Of a stretch of DNA of 64,000 nt, positions 16,637-25,032 are shown in pieces. The notes beneath the pieces were generated by a model that was given only the letters and a program-made list of their open reading frames with translations, had not been told where the DNA came from and ran no database searches. Both the position numbers and the translations under genes were made by a program. Origin of the DNA: Nonomuraea cypriaca (GTDB lineage: Bacteria > Actinomycetota > Actinomycetes > Streptosporangiales > Streptosporangiaceae). The stretch lies in contig NZ_JADOGI010000023.1 of NCBI RefSeq assembly GCF_015645445.1, positions 1-64,000 on the forward strand, written 5' to 3'. The first letter of the stretch is position 1; each line of letters starts with the position of its first letter.

Positions 16637-17817
16637 TGTCGCGCACACCCCCCAACGTCGTGCTGATCGTGGCCGACGATCTCGGCCCCGGCGACCTGAG
16701 CGTGCTCGGGTCGGCGGCGGTCCGCACGCCCCACCTGGACACGCTCGCCCGACAGGGCCGCAGGTTCGCCGCCGCCTACGCCGCGGCGGCCACCGACACG
16801 CCGTCCCGCGCCGGCCTGCTCACCGGCAGGTACGGCGCCCGCCTCGGCCTGCCGCACTCACTCGGCAGGGGCGCGCAGGCGGGCCTCGGCCAGGACGCGG
16901 TCACCATCGCCACCGCGCTGAAGGCCGCCGGGTACGCCACCGCGTGTGTCGGCCAGTGGCGGCTCGGCGACCGGCCGCAGGACCACCCGCTGCGGCACGG
17001 CTTCGACCGCTTCCACGGCACGCCCTACGGCACGGACGTGTCGCCGCTGCCGCTGGTCGAGGGTGAGGAGGTGGTCCAGGAGGGCTTCGACGTCTCCGGC
17101 GGCATCGCGCACTTCACCGCCAAGGCGCGCGAGTTCGTGGCCGAGCGGCGAGAGGAGCCCTTCTTCCTGTATCTCTCCTACCTCGACCCGCACGTGCCGT
17201 ACCGCACGGATCCCGCCTTCGCGGGGAGGTCGGCCGGCGGGGCGTACGGCGACGTCGTGGAGTGCCTGGACCACCACGTCGGCGACCTGCTGCGGGAGCT
17301 GGACAGGAGCGGGTTACGCTCCTCCACCCTCGTCATCTTCACCGGCGACAACGGGCCGCGCTACGAGGGCGCGAACCAGCGCCGCCGCGGGCGCAAGCCC
17401 GAGGTGTACGACGGCGGCGTGCGCGTCCCGTTCCTGGTCAGATGGCCGGGACAGGTGCGTCCCGGGGTGGACCACGAGCCGATGTCGCTGGTGGACGTGC
17501 CTCCGACGCTGGCCGCGCTCTGCTCGGCGAGCATGCCCGCCGTGGACGGGTTCGACCTGTCGGCCCGGCTGGCGGGGCACGCCGCGGAACGCGCCCCCGT
17601 CTACCTGTTCTTCGGCCCGCGACTCAACGCCGCCAGGCACGGCCGGTGGAAGCTGCACGTGCGGTTCTCGACGGACCGGACGGCGTACATGCCGCAGCTC
17701 TTCGACGTGGCCGCCGACCCGGCGGAGACGTGCAACCTCATCTCCCGGCACCCGGACGTGGCCGAGCGGATGAGGACAGATCTGGAGGAGTTCGCCAGAA
17801 TGGTGGAGGGATCATGA
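16636..17817 (+). CDS. Sulfatase-family pseudoenzyme (formylglycine Cys replaced by Asp)
   Basis: The 393-residue protein aligns over its full length with the neighbouring sulfatases: VLIVADDLGPGD, HTP-type signature region, LYLSYLDPHVPY, FTGDNGPRYEG. However, the CxPSR signature reads D-T-P-S-R with Asp54 (codon GAC at 16795) where Cys/Ser must be for formylglycine, and the GKWHLG motif reads GQWRLG (Gln107, Arg109) so the catalytic Lys and His are also lost. Metal-site aspartates and DNG are kept. I infer it cannot hydrolyse sulfate esters and may bind substrate or a partner. No signal peptide. ATG overlaps the previous stop; it ends in an ATGA overlap with the exported sulfatase. Confidence 0.88.
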   Translation: MSRTPPNVVLIVADDLGPGDLSVLGSAAVRTPHLDTLARQGRRFAAAYAAAATDTPSRAGLLTGRYGARLGLPHSLGRGAQAGLGQDAVTIATALKAAGYATACVGQWRLGDRPQDHPLRHGFDRFHGTPYGTDVSPLPLVEGEEVVQEGFDVSGGIAHFTAKAREFVAERREEPFFLYLSYLDPHVPYRTDPAFAGRSAGGAYGDVVECLDHHVGDLLRELDRSGLRSSTLVIFTGDNGPRYEGANQRRRGRKPEVYDGGVRVPFLVRWPGQVRPGVDHEPMSLVDVPPTLAALCSASMPAVDGFDLSARLAGHAAERAPVYLFFGPRLNAARHGRWKLHVRFSTDRTAYMPQLFDVAADPAETCNLISRHPDVAERMRTDLEEFARMVEGS

Positions 17818-19145
17818 CCGCGGCGGCCACGCGCCGGCAGGTGCTCCAGGGTGCGGGCGCGCTGGCCGGACTGGCCGCGCTGGCGCGGCCGCGGCCCGCC
17901 GCGGCCGCCTCCCGCGCACCCAACGTGATCATCGTCTACTGCGACGACATGGGCTACGGCGACCTGTCCTGCTACGGCTCGCCGCTGATCCGCACGCCGG
18001 TGGTGGACCGCCTGGCCGCGGGCGGCATGCGTTTCACCACGATGTACTCCGCGTCGCCGCTGTGCACGCCTTCCCGTGCGGCGCTGCTCACCGGCTGCTA
18101 CGCGCCCCGGGTGAACCTGCCGCTCGTGCTCGACCCGCGCGACACGAACGGGCTCGCGCCGAGCGAGGTCACCCTCGCCGAGTACCTGCGGGACGCCGGA
18201 TACGCCACCGCGTGCATCGGCAAGTGGCATCTGGGCGAGCCGGCCAGGTTCCGGCCGGACAAGCAGGGCTTCGACCGGTTCTACGGCCTGCTCGGCAGCA
18301 ACGACTGGAATCCCAGGCCCGCGCTGTACGACGGCGACCAGATCATCGAGAACCCCGCGGACCAGCCGACCCTGACGCGCCGCTACACCGAGCAGGCCGT
18401 CTCCTTCGTCCGCGACCACGCGGACCGGCCGTTCTTCCTGTATCTGGCGCACACCATGCCGCACGAGCCGCTGGCGGTGGAACCCGCCTTCGCCGGGCGC
18501 TCCGCCGGCGGCGACTACGGCGACGTGATCGAGACCGTGGACCACTACCTCGGCGTGCTGCTCGGCGAGCTGGACGTGCTCGGCATCCGCCAGGACACCA
18601 TGGTCATCTTCACCAGCGACAACGGCCCCTGGTACGTCGGCGGCACCGGCCCCTTCGCGGGCCGCAAGGCAGAGACGTACGAGGGCGGGATGCGGGTCCC
18701 GTTCGTGGTCTCCTGGCCGGGCACGGTGCCGGCCGGCGTGACGTACGAGGAGCCGGCCTGCATGGTCGACGTGCTGCCCACGCTGGCCGCGCTCGCCGGA
18801 GCCGGCCTGCGGGCCGACCGGGTCATCGACGGGAGGGACCTGTCCGCCGCGCTGCTGCGGGCCGAGCGGGTGGACCGGGGCGACATCTTCTACTACAGCC
18901 GCACGGACTGCAACGCCGTGCGACGGGGCCAGTGGAAGCTGCACGTCAAACGGTTCCCCGGTCCGTACTACACCGGCAGGGGATTCTCCGCGACCGAGGA
19001 GTTACCCCAGCTGTTCGACCTCGACCGCGACCCCGAGGAGGCGTACGACCTCAGCGGACGCCACCCCGAGCTGGTCGCCGCCCTAACCGCCAGGATCAGG
19101 AAGTTCGATGAGGACCTCAAGGCCGACAGCGCCCAGCGCGCGTAG
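17814..19145 (+). CDS. Sulfatase, Tat-exported
   Basis: The 443-residue protein starts with a twin-arginine-like export signal (ATRRQVLQGAGALAGLAAL, cleavage near AAAAS) and then a complete sulfatase: NVIIVYCDDMGYGD, Cys84-T-P-S-R-A, GKWHLGE, TSDNGPWYVG. It is the only sulfatase of the locus with an export signal; folding and formylglycine formation in the cytosol before Tat export fits bacterial FGE biology. It would remove sulfate outside the cell before uptake. ATG 17814 overlaps the stop of the pseudo-sulfatase. Confidence 0.9.
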   Translation: MTAAATRRQVLQGAGALAGLAALARPRPAAAASRAPNVIIVYCDDMGYGDLSCYGSPLIRTPVVDRLAAGGMRFTTMYSASPLCTPSRAALLTGCYAPRVNLPLVLDPRDTNGLAPSEVTLAEYLRDAGYATACIGKWHLGEPARFRPDKQGFDRFYGLLGSNDWNPRPALYDGDQIIENPADQPTLTRRYTEQAVSFVRDHADRPFFLYLAHTMPHEPLAVEPAFAGRSAGGDYGDVIETVDHYLGVLLGELDVLGIRQDTMVIFTSDNGPWYVGGTGPFAGRKAETYEGGMRVPFVVSWPGTVPAGVTYEEPACMVDVLPTLAALAGAGLRADRVIDGRDLSAALLRAERVDRGDIFYYSRTDCNAVRRGQWKLHVKRFPGPYYTGRGFSATEELPQLFDLDRDPEEAYDLSGRHPELVAALTARIRKFDEDLKADSAQRA

Positions 19146-19175
19146 CGACACCACACCCCGCACGGAGGCCGAGCA

Positions 19176-20678
19176 GTGACGACACAGCCCATGAACGTGC
19201 TGATCCTGATGAGCGACGAGCAGAGCTGGTCGACGCTCGGCTGCAACGGCAATCCCGCGGCGCGCACGCCGCACCTGGACCGGCTGGCGGAGAGTTCGAC
19301 GTCGTTCGACGCCTGCTACACGCCGTTCCCGTTGTGCTGCCCCTCGCGGGCGAGCCTGTGGACGGGGCTCATGCCCCGGCACCACCACGTGCTGGGCAAC
19401 TGGCGGGCCATCGACCCGGCGCTGCGCGACTCCAGCGTGGCCGCCGCCTTCGCCGACGCCGGTTACCACACGATGTACACCGGCAAATGGCACGTGCCGG
19501 GCACCACGCCCGAGCGGATGGGGTTCGCGAGCAGCTCCGCGATCCCGTCCACGATCAAGGGCAGGCAGCGCGGCAGGCACATCCCGGAGTACTGCGACTA
19601 CCTGGAGAGCCACGGCTACCGGCTCCACCCCGGCGACGTCCAGAACCTGACCGCCGCCGACAGGAAGTCGCTGCGCGACCCGGACACGCCGCTGCGCACG
19701 ACGTCGGAGATCCCGCTCGAGCACTTCCTGGAGAGCTGGCAGACCGGCCGGTTCCTGCGCACGTTCGACGAGCGGCCCGCGGACACCCCGTGGCTCGCCG
19801 TGTGCTCGTTCAACGCGCCGCACTTCCCGATGGCCGTGCCCGCGCCGTACGACAGGCTCATCGACCGCGACCTGGTCGAACTGCCGGCCGCGCTCGCCGC
19901 CGGCACGGCCGGGCTCCCGCGCGAGGTACGCGAGTCCAGGTTCGCCGAGGAGTTCGCCGGGCTCGGCGAGGACGACTGGCGCGAGATCATCGCCCACTAC
20001 CTCGGGCTGTGCGCGCTGATGGACACCCAGGTCGGGGCGATCCTCGACCACCTGCGCGCGGCCGGCGAACTCGACCGGACGATCATCGTGTACACGACCG
20101 ACCACGGCGACATGATGGGCGCGCACGGCCTGATGGAGAAGGGGCACGAGCTCCACTACGAGGAGACGCTGCGCGTGCCGCTCCTGATCCACCATCCCGG
20201 CCAAGCGGCGGCCCGGGTGCGCAACCTCGTCTCCATGGTCGACATCGCGCCCACGCTGGCCGAACTGGCCGGAGTCGACTGGCCGGGGCAGCGCGACGGC
20301 CGTTCCTTCGCCACCATGATCGGTGACCCGTCGGCGGCGGCCACGCGCGACCACGTCACCGCCGAGACCTGCCTGTACGGCGGCGAGCCCGAGGCGCGGG
20401 GCGAGCACACCCCGCCGTCCGCCTGGGACCCCGCCCAGGACACGCTCAACGCCTCCGTCCGCACCCGCGACCTGCGCTACATCTACCGCTCCCGCGACCT
20501 GGACGAGCTGTACGACCATCGCGCCGACCCCGCCGAGCAGCGCAACCTGGCGGCCGACCCGGCGTACGCGCAGGTCAGAGCCGAACTGAGGGGCCTGCTC
20601 GGCGCGGAGGTCGGCGATGTGTTCCCCCAGGTGGCGCGGGAGCTCACCGCATCGGCCGGGGGAGCGGGCGCGCGGTGA
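19176..20678 (+). CDS. Sulfatase, cytoplasmic, choline-sulfatase/heparan-like branch
   Basis: The 500-residue sulfatase begins MNVLILMSDEQSWSTLGCNG, has the signature Cys54-C-P-S-R, TGKWHVPG with the catalytic Lys and His, and YTTDHGDMMGAHGLMEKG for the second metal site. This longer form with DEQ and GDMMGAHG is typical of the branch that includes choline sulfatase and N-sulfoglucosamine sulfohydrolase, but substrate cannot be assigned. No signal peptide. GTG start at 19176, 30 bp after the exported sulfatase, followed after 34 bp by the permease gene. Confidence 0.9.
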   Translation: MTTQPMNVLILMSDEQSWSTLGCNGNPAARTPHLDRLAESSTSFDACYTPFPLCCPSRASLWTGLMPRHHHVLGNWRAIDPALRDSSVAAAFADAGYHTMYTGKWHVPGTTPERMGFASSSAIPSTIKGRQRGRHIPEYCDYLESHGYRLHPGDVQNLTAADRKSLRDPDTPLRTTSEIPLEHFLESWQTGRFLRTFDERPADTPWLAVCSFNAPHFPMAVPAPYDRLIDRDLVELPAALAAGTAGLPREVRESRFAEEFAGLGEDDWREIIAHYLGLCALMDTQVGAILDHLRAAGELDRTIIVYTTDHGDMMGAHGLMEKGHELHYEETLRVPLLIHHPGQAAARVRNLVSMVDIAPTLAELAGVDWPGQRDGRSFATMIGDPSAAATRDHVTAETCLYGGEPEARGEHTPPSAWDPAQDTLNASVRTRDLRYIYRSRDLDELYDHRADPAEQRNLAADPAYAQVRAELRGLLGAEVGDVFPQVARELTASAGGAGAR

Positions 20679-20712
20679 CCGCAACAGAAAACGACGACCC
20701 GCAGAGGATGTC

Positions 20713-21702
20713 ATGGTCAGTTTGCCCAGGCTGAAGGCCAGGCGGGACGCAGGCGAACCAGCCGCGCCCGCACTGGCCCGAAGGCGGCCGCCCGCGCCGC
20801 GGCGCCGCTTCACCAGCACGCAGATCTGGATCTGGTTGTTTCTCACCCCGACCGTGGTCCTGTACGGCCTCTACACCGTCTATCCCATCTTCGCGAGCTA
20901 CTGGTTCTCCTTCGTGGAGTGGAACGGCTTCGAGGCGGACAAGACCTGGGTCGGCCTGCAGAACTATCAGGAGGTGCTGGCGGATCCGCAGTTCTGGAAC
21001 TCCTTCACGGTCACGGCGCTGTTCACGATCGTCGCCGTCCCGGTGAAGGTGATCCTCTCCCTGCTGGTCGCCCTGCTGCTGAACTCGCCCAAGATGCCGC
21101 TGCGCAACCTGTTCCGCACGGCGTTCTTCCTGCCGGTGGTCACCACGACGGCGATCGTCGGCGTCGTGATGCAGTTCGTGTTCGACCCCTCCGACGGCCC
21201 GATCAACTCGCTCCTGCTCGCGCTGGGGCTGGTGGACGAGGGCGTCAACTTCCTCGGCGAGTCCTCCACCGCGCTGTGGACCGTGGTCGCCGTCTTCGTG
21301 TGGAAGTGGTTCGGCGTCACGCTGATCTACTGGCTGGCCGCGCTCCAGACGATCCCCGACGACGTCTACCAGGCGGCCGGGATCGACGGCGCCGGGCCCT
21401 GGTCGATGCTGCGGCACATCACGATGCCGCTGCTCAAGCCGTTCACGGTGATCATCACGCTGCTGACGGTGGAGAGCACGCTCAAGGTGTTCGACCTCGT
21501 CCTGACCATGACCAACGGCGGCCCCTTCTACAGCACCGAGGTCGTGGAGATCTACATCTACCGCTGGTCGTTCGCCGCGACCACACCGCAACTCGGTTTC
21601 GCCTCCGCGGCGGCCGTCATCTTCGGCATGTTCGTGTGCGCGATCGGGCTGCTGCAGTTCCTCGGCATCCGTGCCGCCCGCAAGGCAGGAGACTTGGTAT
21701 GA
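20713..21702 (+). CDS. ABC sugar transporter permease (MalF-type)
   Basis: The 329-residue inner-membrane protein has a basic N-terminal tail and about six membrane helices starting at IWIWLFLTPTVVLYGLY. The EAA loop that contacts the ATPase is visible (DDVYQAAGIDGAGPWSMLRHITMPLL). ATG 20713 follows agaggatgtc. It pairs with the next gene, which overlaps by 4 bp, and with the binding protein at 15.2 kb. No ATPase gene is in the window; such actinomycete systems normally share a single MsiK-type ATPase encoded elsewhere. Confidence 0.93.
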   Translation: MVSLPRLKARRDAGEPAAPALARRRPPAPRRRFTSTQIWIWLFLTPTVVLYGLYTVYPIFASYWFSFVEWNGFEADKTWVGLQNYQEVLADPQFWNSFTVTALFTIVAVPVKVILSLLVALLLNSPKMPLRNLFRTAFFLPVVTTTAIVGVVMQFVFDPSDGPINSLLLALGLVDEGVNFLGESSTALWTVVAVFVWKWFGVTLIYWLAALQTIPDDVYQAAGIDGAGPWSMLRHITMPLLKPFTVIITLLTVESTLKVFDLVLTMTNGGPFYSTEVVEIYIYRWSFAATTPQLGFASAAAVIFGMFVCAIGLLQFLGIRAARKAGDLV

Positions 21703-22577
21703 GCACGGTTCAGGCGGCTTCCGGCCGCCGCCGCTGGTCGGTGGCACACCTGCGCCGCCGGCTCGTGTGGTGGATCATGGCGGTGATCATCGGCATCGGG
21801 GCGCTGCTGTTCGTGTACCCGTTCATCTGGATGGTGTCCGCCTCGCTCAAGGACCAGCTCGAGGTCTTCGGCTCCGGCCTGAACCTGCTGCCGGAGACCC
21901 CGGTCTGGGAGAACTACTCCCGTGCGTGGACCGACGCGAGTTTCGGCCAATATCTGCTCAACACCGTCATCGTCACGGTCTGCACGGTCGTGGTCGTCGT
22001 CGTCCGCTGCGCGATGGCGGGCTACGTGCTCGCGAGGTACAAGTTCGCCGGCAAGAAGGCGATCATGGTCGTCCTGATCGCCACCCTCTTCGTGCCGACC
22101 GGCTACACCATCATCCCGGTCGTCGAGATCTCCCAGCGGCTCGGCCTGCTCAACTCGCTCACCGGCATGGTCATCGCCCTGAGCGGCGCCGCCCACGTGG
22201 CCTCGATCCTGCTCTACATCGGCTACTTCCGCGGCGTCCCCAAGGAACTGGAGGAGGCGGCCGTCCTCGACGGCGCGGGCTTCATGTCCGTCTTCTTCCG
22301 GGTGATGCTGCCGCTGGCGATGCCGGTGACCGCCACGGTCACCCTGCTGACGTTCCTGTCCACCTGGAATGCCTTCTTCCTCCCGCTGGTCTTCACCTTC
22401 AGCCGGCCCGACCTGCGGACGTTGAGCGTGGGCATGCTGGCGTTCGTGGGGGAGAACTCGGTGGACTGGAGCGGCATGGCCGCCGCCGCCGTGATCTCGC
22501 TCCTGCCCGTGGTGATCCTCTTCGTGCTCCTCCAACGCTACTTCGTCGAGGGGATGGCGGGCGCAGTGAAGTCATGA
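21699..22577 (+). CDS. ABC sugar transporter permease (MalG-type)
   Basis: The 292-residue protein has six predicted membrane helices (first IMAVIIGIGALLFVYPFIWM) and the EAA loop KELEEAAVLDGAGFMSVFFRVMLPLA. The ATG overlaps the stop of the partner permease. It ends 17 bp before the convergent sulfatase gene, with no clear terminator hairpin between them; two gatcccctca words are repeated there. Confidence 0.93.
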   Translation: MSTVQAASGRRRWSVAHLRRRLVWWIMAVIIGIGALLFVYPFIWMVSASLKDQLEVFGSGLNLLPETPVWENYSRAWTDASFGQYLLNTVIVTVCTVVVVVVRCAMAGYVLARYKFAGKKAIMVVLIATLFVPTGYTIIPVVEISQRLGLLNSLTGMVIALSGAAHVASILLYIGYFRGVPKELEEAAVLDGAGFMSVFFRVMLPLAMPVTATVTLLTFLSTWNAFFLPLVFTFSRPDLRTLSVGMLAFVGENSVDWSGMAAAAVISLLPVVILFVLLQRYFVEGMAGAVKS

Positions 22578-22594
22578 TCCCCTCAGTGATCCCC

Positions 22595-23941
22595 TCAGGA
22601 AGGGCTGAAGCCGAGGGCGTCGCGGCGGGCCCGGAACCTGCCCATGGCCTCGGCGTGGCCGGGGTCATGGGCGTGGTCGGTCGTCTCCTGGGGGTCCTTG
22701 TCCAGGTCGAACAGGACCTCCGGGCCCTCGGCGCCGTACCACTGGTATTTCAGCGCGCCCTGCTTGATCATCAGGCGGTTGCCGCCGAACTGGGAGACGG
22801 CCTCGTCGGGCCAGCCCTCCTCGTCGCCGGACATGAGTCCCGTCAGCGACCTGCTGTCCAGACCGTCCGGAGCCGGTACGCCGGTCAGGTCGCAGAGCGT
22901 CGCGAACAGGTCGCAGGTGCTCACGTTGCGGTCCACCGTGCGCGGGGCGAAGCGGGCGGGCCAGCGGATGATCAGCGGGACGCGGACGCTGGCCTCGTAG
23001 AAGCGCTGCTTCTCGTAGACGCCGTGCTCGCCGAGCATCTCCCCGTGGTCGGTGGTGTAGACGATGATCCAGTCGTCGAGGTCCTGGCCGGCCAGGCGGA
23101 GAGCGTCCAGGACCTGGCCGTACATCCGGTCGGCCAGCTCGATCATGGCGTAGTAGGCCGCCGTGGCGCGACGGTGCTCGCGCTCGCTGACCTCGACCCC
23201 CGGGCGGACCACGAAGCGGTCGCCGCCGAGCACCGGGTGGTCCGACAGGTCCTGGTCCGCGAATGGGCGGACCCGGTTGAGGTAGTGGTCGAACAGCTCG
23301 CGGTCGGGGACCTGGAACGGGTAGTGCGGCTGCCACAGGCTGACCTTGAGGAGCAGCGGCACCTCGGGGATCGGCCGGTCGTAGAAGGAGTCGACGAAGT
23401 GCTGGTGGACGTACTGGACCGCGCCTTCGACGGCGTACTCGTCCGCCGCGAGGTACGGCGGGCGCCCCACTCCGGCCCGCCGCACCTCCTTGACCATGGA
23501 CCACTTGCGGTGGATCGGCTCCGGCAGGCCGGCGAACGACGCCTCGTCGCGGTCCGGGATGTGCCGATGGGTAACGTTGGAGTCCATGCCGATGCGGTTC
23601 GTCCAGCCCTGCATCTGGTCGGTGCCGGTGTGGTGGAGCTTGCCCGCCGCGACCGTGCGGTAGCCGTGCTGGGCCAGGCGGCGGGCGTACGTCATGTGGC
23701 CGGGGGCGAGGTCCTCGCCGAACCGCTCGCAGCCCGTGGTCCTGGGGAACTGCCCGGCCATGATCGACTGGCGTCCCGGCACGCAGATGGGGGAGGGCGT
23801 GTACGCGTTCGTGAACACCACGCCGTCCGCCGCGAGGGAGTCGAGCACCGGCGTGCGCGCCACCGGGTCGCCCGCGAATCCGGCGGCGTCCGGCCGGTGC
23901 TCGTCGCTCATGAGGAACAGGATGTTGGGCCGTTTCTGCAC
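22595..23941 (-). CDS. Sulfatase, cytoplasmic, with CVPGR signature
   Basis: The 448-residue sulfatase has NILFLMSDEHRPDAAGF at the start, a formylglycine signature Cys53-V-P-G-R in which the usual Ser/Ala before Arg is Gly, AGKLHHTG as a variant of the GKWH motif (Lys and His kept), and YTTDHGEMLGEHGVYEK. Cys, Pro and Arg, the residues FGE needs, are all present. No signal peptide. It is a single leftward gene driven from the operator-promoter at 24.0 kb, divergent from the FGE operon. Confidence 0.9.
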   Translation of the reverse strand: MQKRPNILFLMSDEHRPDAAGFAGDPVARTPVLDSLAADGVVFTNAYTPSPICVPGRQSIMAGQFPRTTGCERFGEDLAPGHMTYARRLAQHGYRTVAAGKLHHTGTDQMQGWTNRIGMDSNVTHRHIPDRDEASFAGLPEPIHRKWSMVKEVRRAGVGRPPYLAADEYAVEGAVQYVHQHFVDSFYDRPIPEVPLLLKVSLWQPHYPFQVPDRELFDHYLNRVRPFADQDLSDHPVLGGDRFVVRPGVEVSEREHRRATAAYYAMIELADRMYGQVLDALRLAGQDLDDWIIVYTTDHGEMLGEHGVYEKQRFYEASVRVPLIIRWPARFAPRTVDRNVSTCDLFATLCDLTGVPAPDGLDSRSLTGLMSGDEEGWPDEAVSQFGGNRLMIKQGALKYQWYGAEGPEVLFDLDKDPQETTDHAHDPGHAEAMGRFRARRDALGFSPS

Positions 23942-24002
23942 GCGGGATCCCTTCGTGAACCGGGCACCTGCCCCATGACCTGGAGCTCTGCTACGGTGCC
24001 GA

Positions 24003-24045
24003 GTAATCGATTTCTAGGAGTATCCGGCGGCCCCTGGACTGTCAA
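24003..24045 (-). promoter_or_regulatory. Promoter with LacI-type operator between sulfatase and FGE operon (operator 24003-24014)
   Basis: Minus strand: TTGACA (24045-24040), 17-bp spacer, TACTCC (24022-24017), then the operator GAAATCGATTAC (24014-24003). On the plus strand a possible -10 (TACGGT, 23992-23997) precedes the same operator by five bases, so one site may control both divergent units; the plus -35 is not clear. Confidence 0.8.
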
Positions 24046-24069
24046 GGGTGTGCGGGAAGGAGAGCATCG

Positions 24070-25020
24070 ATGACGACCGGCGGTTCCTGCTGCGGACCGA
24101 GCGGGTTCGAGCGACAACAGGCGGAGACGGCGCACGCCGACGCGGTGGCCGTCCAGGACCATGCGGTGGCCGTTCCTGACGGCGTCCGTGACTATGACGA
24201 GACGGTCGAGCTTCCCGGCGGCACGTTCCTCATGGGCACCGACACGCCGTCGCGGCCGGACGACGGCGAAGGTCCTGCGCGGGAGGTCGGCGTGCGGCCG
24301 TTCCGCATCGACGCGTACGCCGTGTCCAACGCACGTTTCGCCCGCTTCGTCGAGGCGACCGGCTACGTGACCGAGACCGAACGGATCGGCTGGTCCTACG
24401 TCTTCGCCGGCTTCCTGCCGGCCGCGATCCGCCGCGTCTCGCCCCGGCCCGAGGTGACGCCCTGGTGGTGCGCCGTCACGGGCGCGGACTGGCGGCATCC
24501 CGGCGGCCCGGGCACCGGCCTCGACGACCTGTGGGACCACCCGGTCGTGCACGTGTCGTGGAACGACGCGGCGGCGTACTGCGCGTGGGCGGGCGCGCGC
24601 CTGCCCACCGAGGCCGAGTGGGAGTACGCCGCCCGCGGCGGCCTCGCCGGCAAGCTCTACCCGTGGGGCGACGAGTTGACGCCGGGCGGTGAGCACATGT
24701 GCAACATCTGGCAGGGCCACTTCCCCGTCCGCAACCTGGCCGAGGACGGCTACCGCGGCACCGCCCCCGTGCACGCCTTCCCGCCCAACGGTCACGGCCT
24801 GCACAACGCGGTGGGCAACGTGTGGGAGTGGTGCGCCGACCGGTGGAGCGCCCCCTCTCCGCGGAGCGGGCACGACGCGGGGTCCAGGGTCATGCGCGGC
24901 GGGTCGTACCTGTGTCATGTGTCGTACTGCGACCGCTACCGCGTGGCCGCGCGCACCGCCAACACCCCCGACAGCTGCGGCGGCAACGTGGGCTTCCGCA
25001 CCGTGCGCCCGGTCATGTGA
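24070..25020 (+). CDS. Formylglycine-generating enzyme (sulfatase-modifying factor)
   Basis: The 316-residue FGE converts the Cys of CxPxR in sulfatases to formylglycine, using copper and oxygen in the aerobic enzymes. The fold is seen from GGTFLMGTD (residues 50-58) to GNVGFRTVRPVM at the C-terminus, with HVSWNDAAAYCAWAGARLPTEAEWEYAARGG-type core motifs. The two catalytic cysteines are Cys282 and Cys287 in RGGSYLCHVSYCDRYRVAAR, matching characterised actinomycete FGE. N-terminal Cys7-Cys8 are extra. SD ggaaggag before ATG 24070. Encoding it inside the sulfatase regulon ensures co-expression with its six likely substrates. Confidence 0.95.
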   Translation: MTTGGSCCGPSGFERQQAETAHADAVAVQDHAVAVPDGVRDYDETVELPGGTFLMGTDTPSRPDDGEGPAREVGVRPFRIDAYAVSNARFARFVEATGYVTETERIGWSYVFAGFLPAAIRRVSPRPEVTPWWCAVTGADWRHPGGPGTGLDDLWDHPVVHVSWNDAAAYCAWAGARLPTEAEWEYAARGGLAGKLYPWGDELTPGGEHMCNIWQGHFPVRNLAEDGYRGTAPVHAFPPNGHGLHNAVGNVWEWCADRWSAPSPRSGHDAGSRVMRGGSYLCHVSYCDRYRVAARTANTPDSCGGNVGFRTVRPVM

Positions 25021-25032
25021 GAAAGGGTCAGC

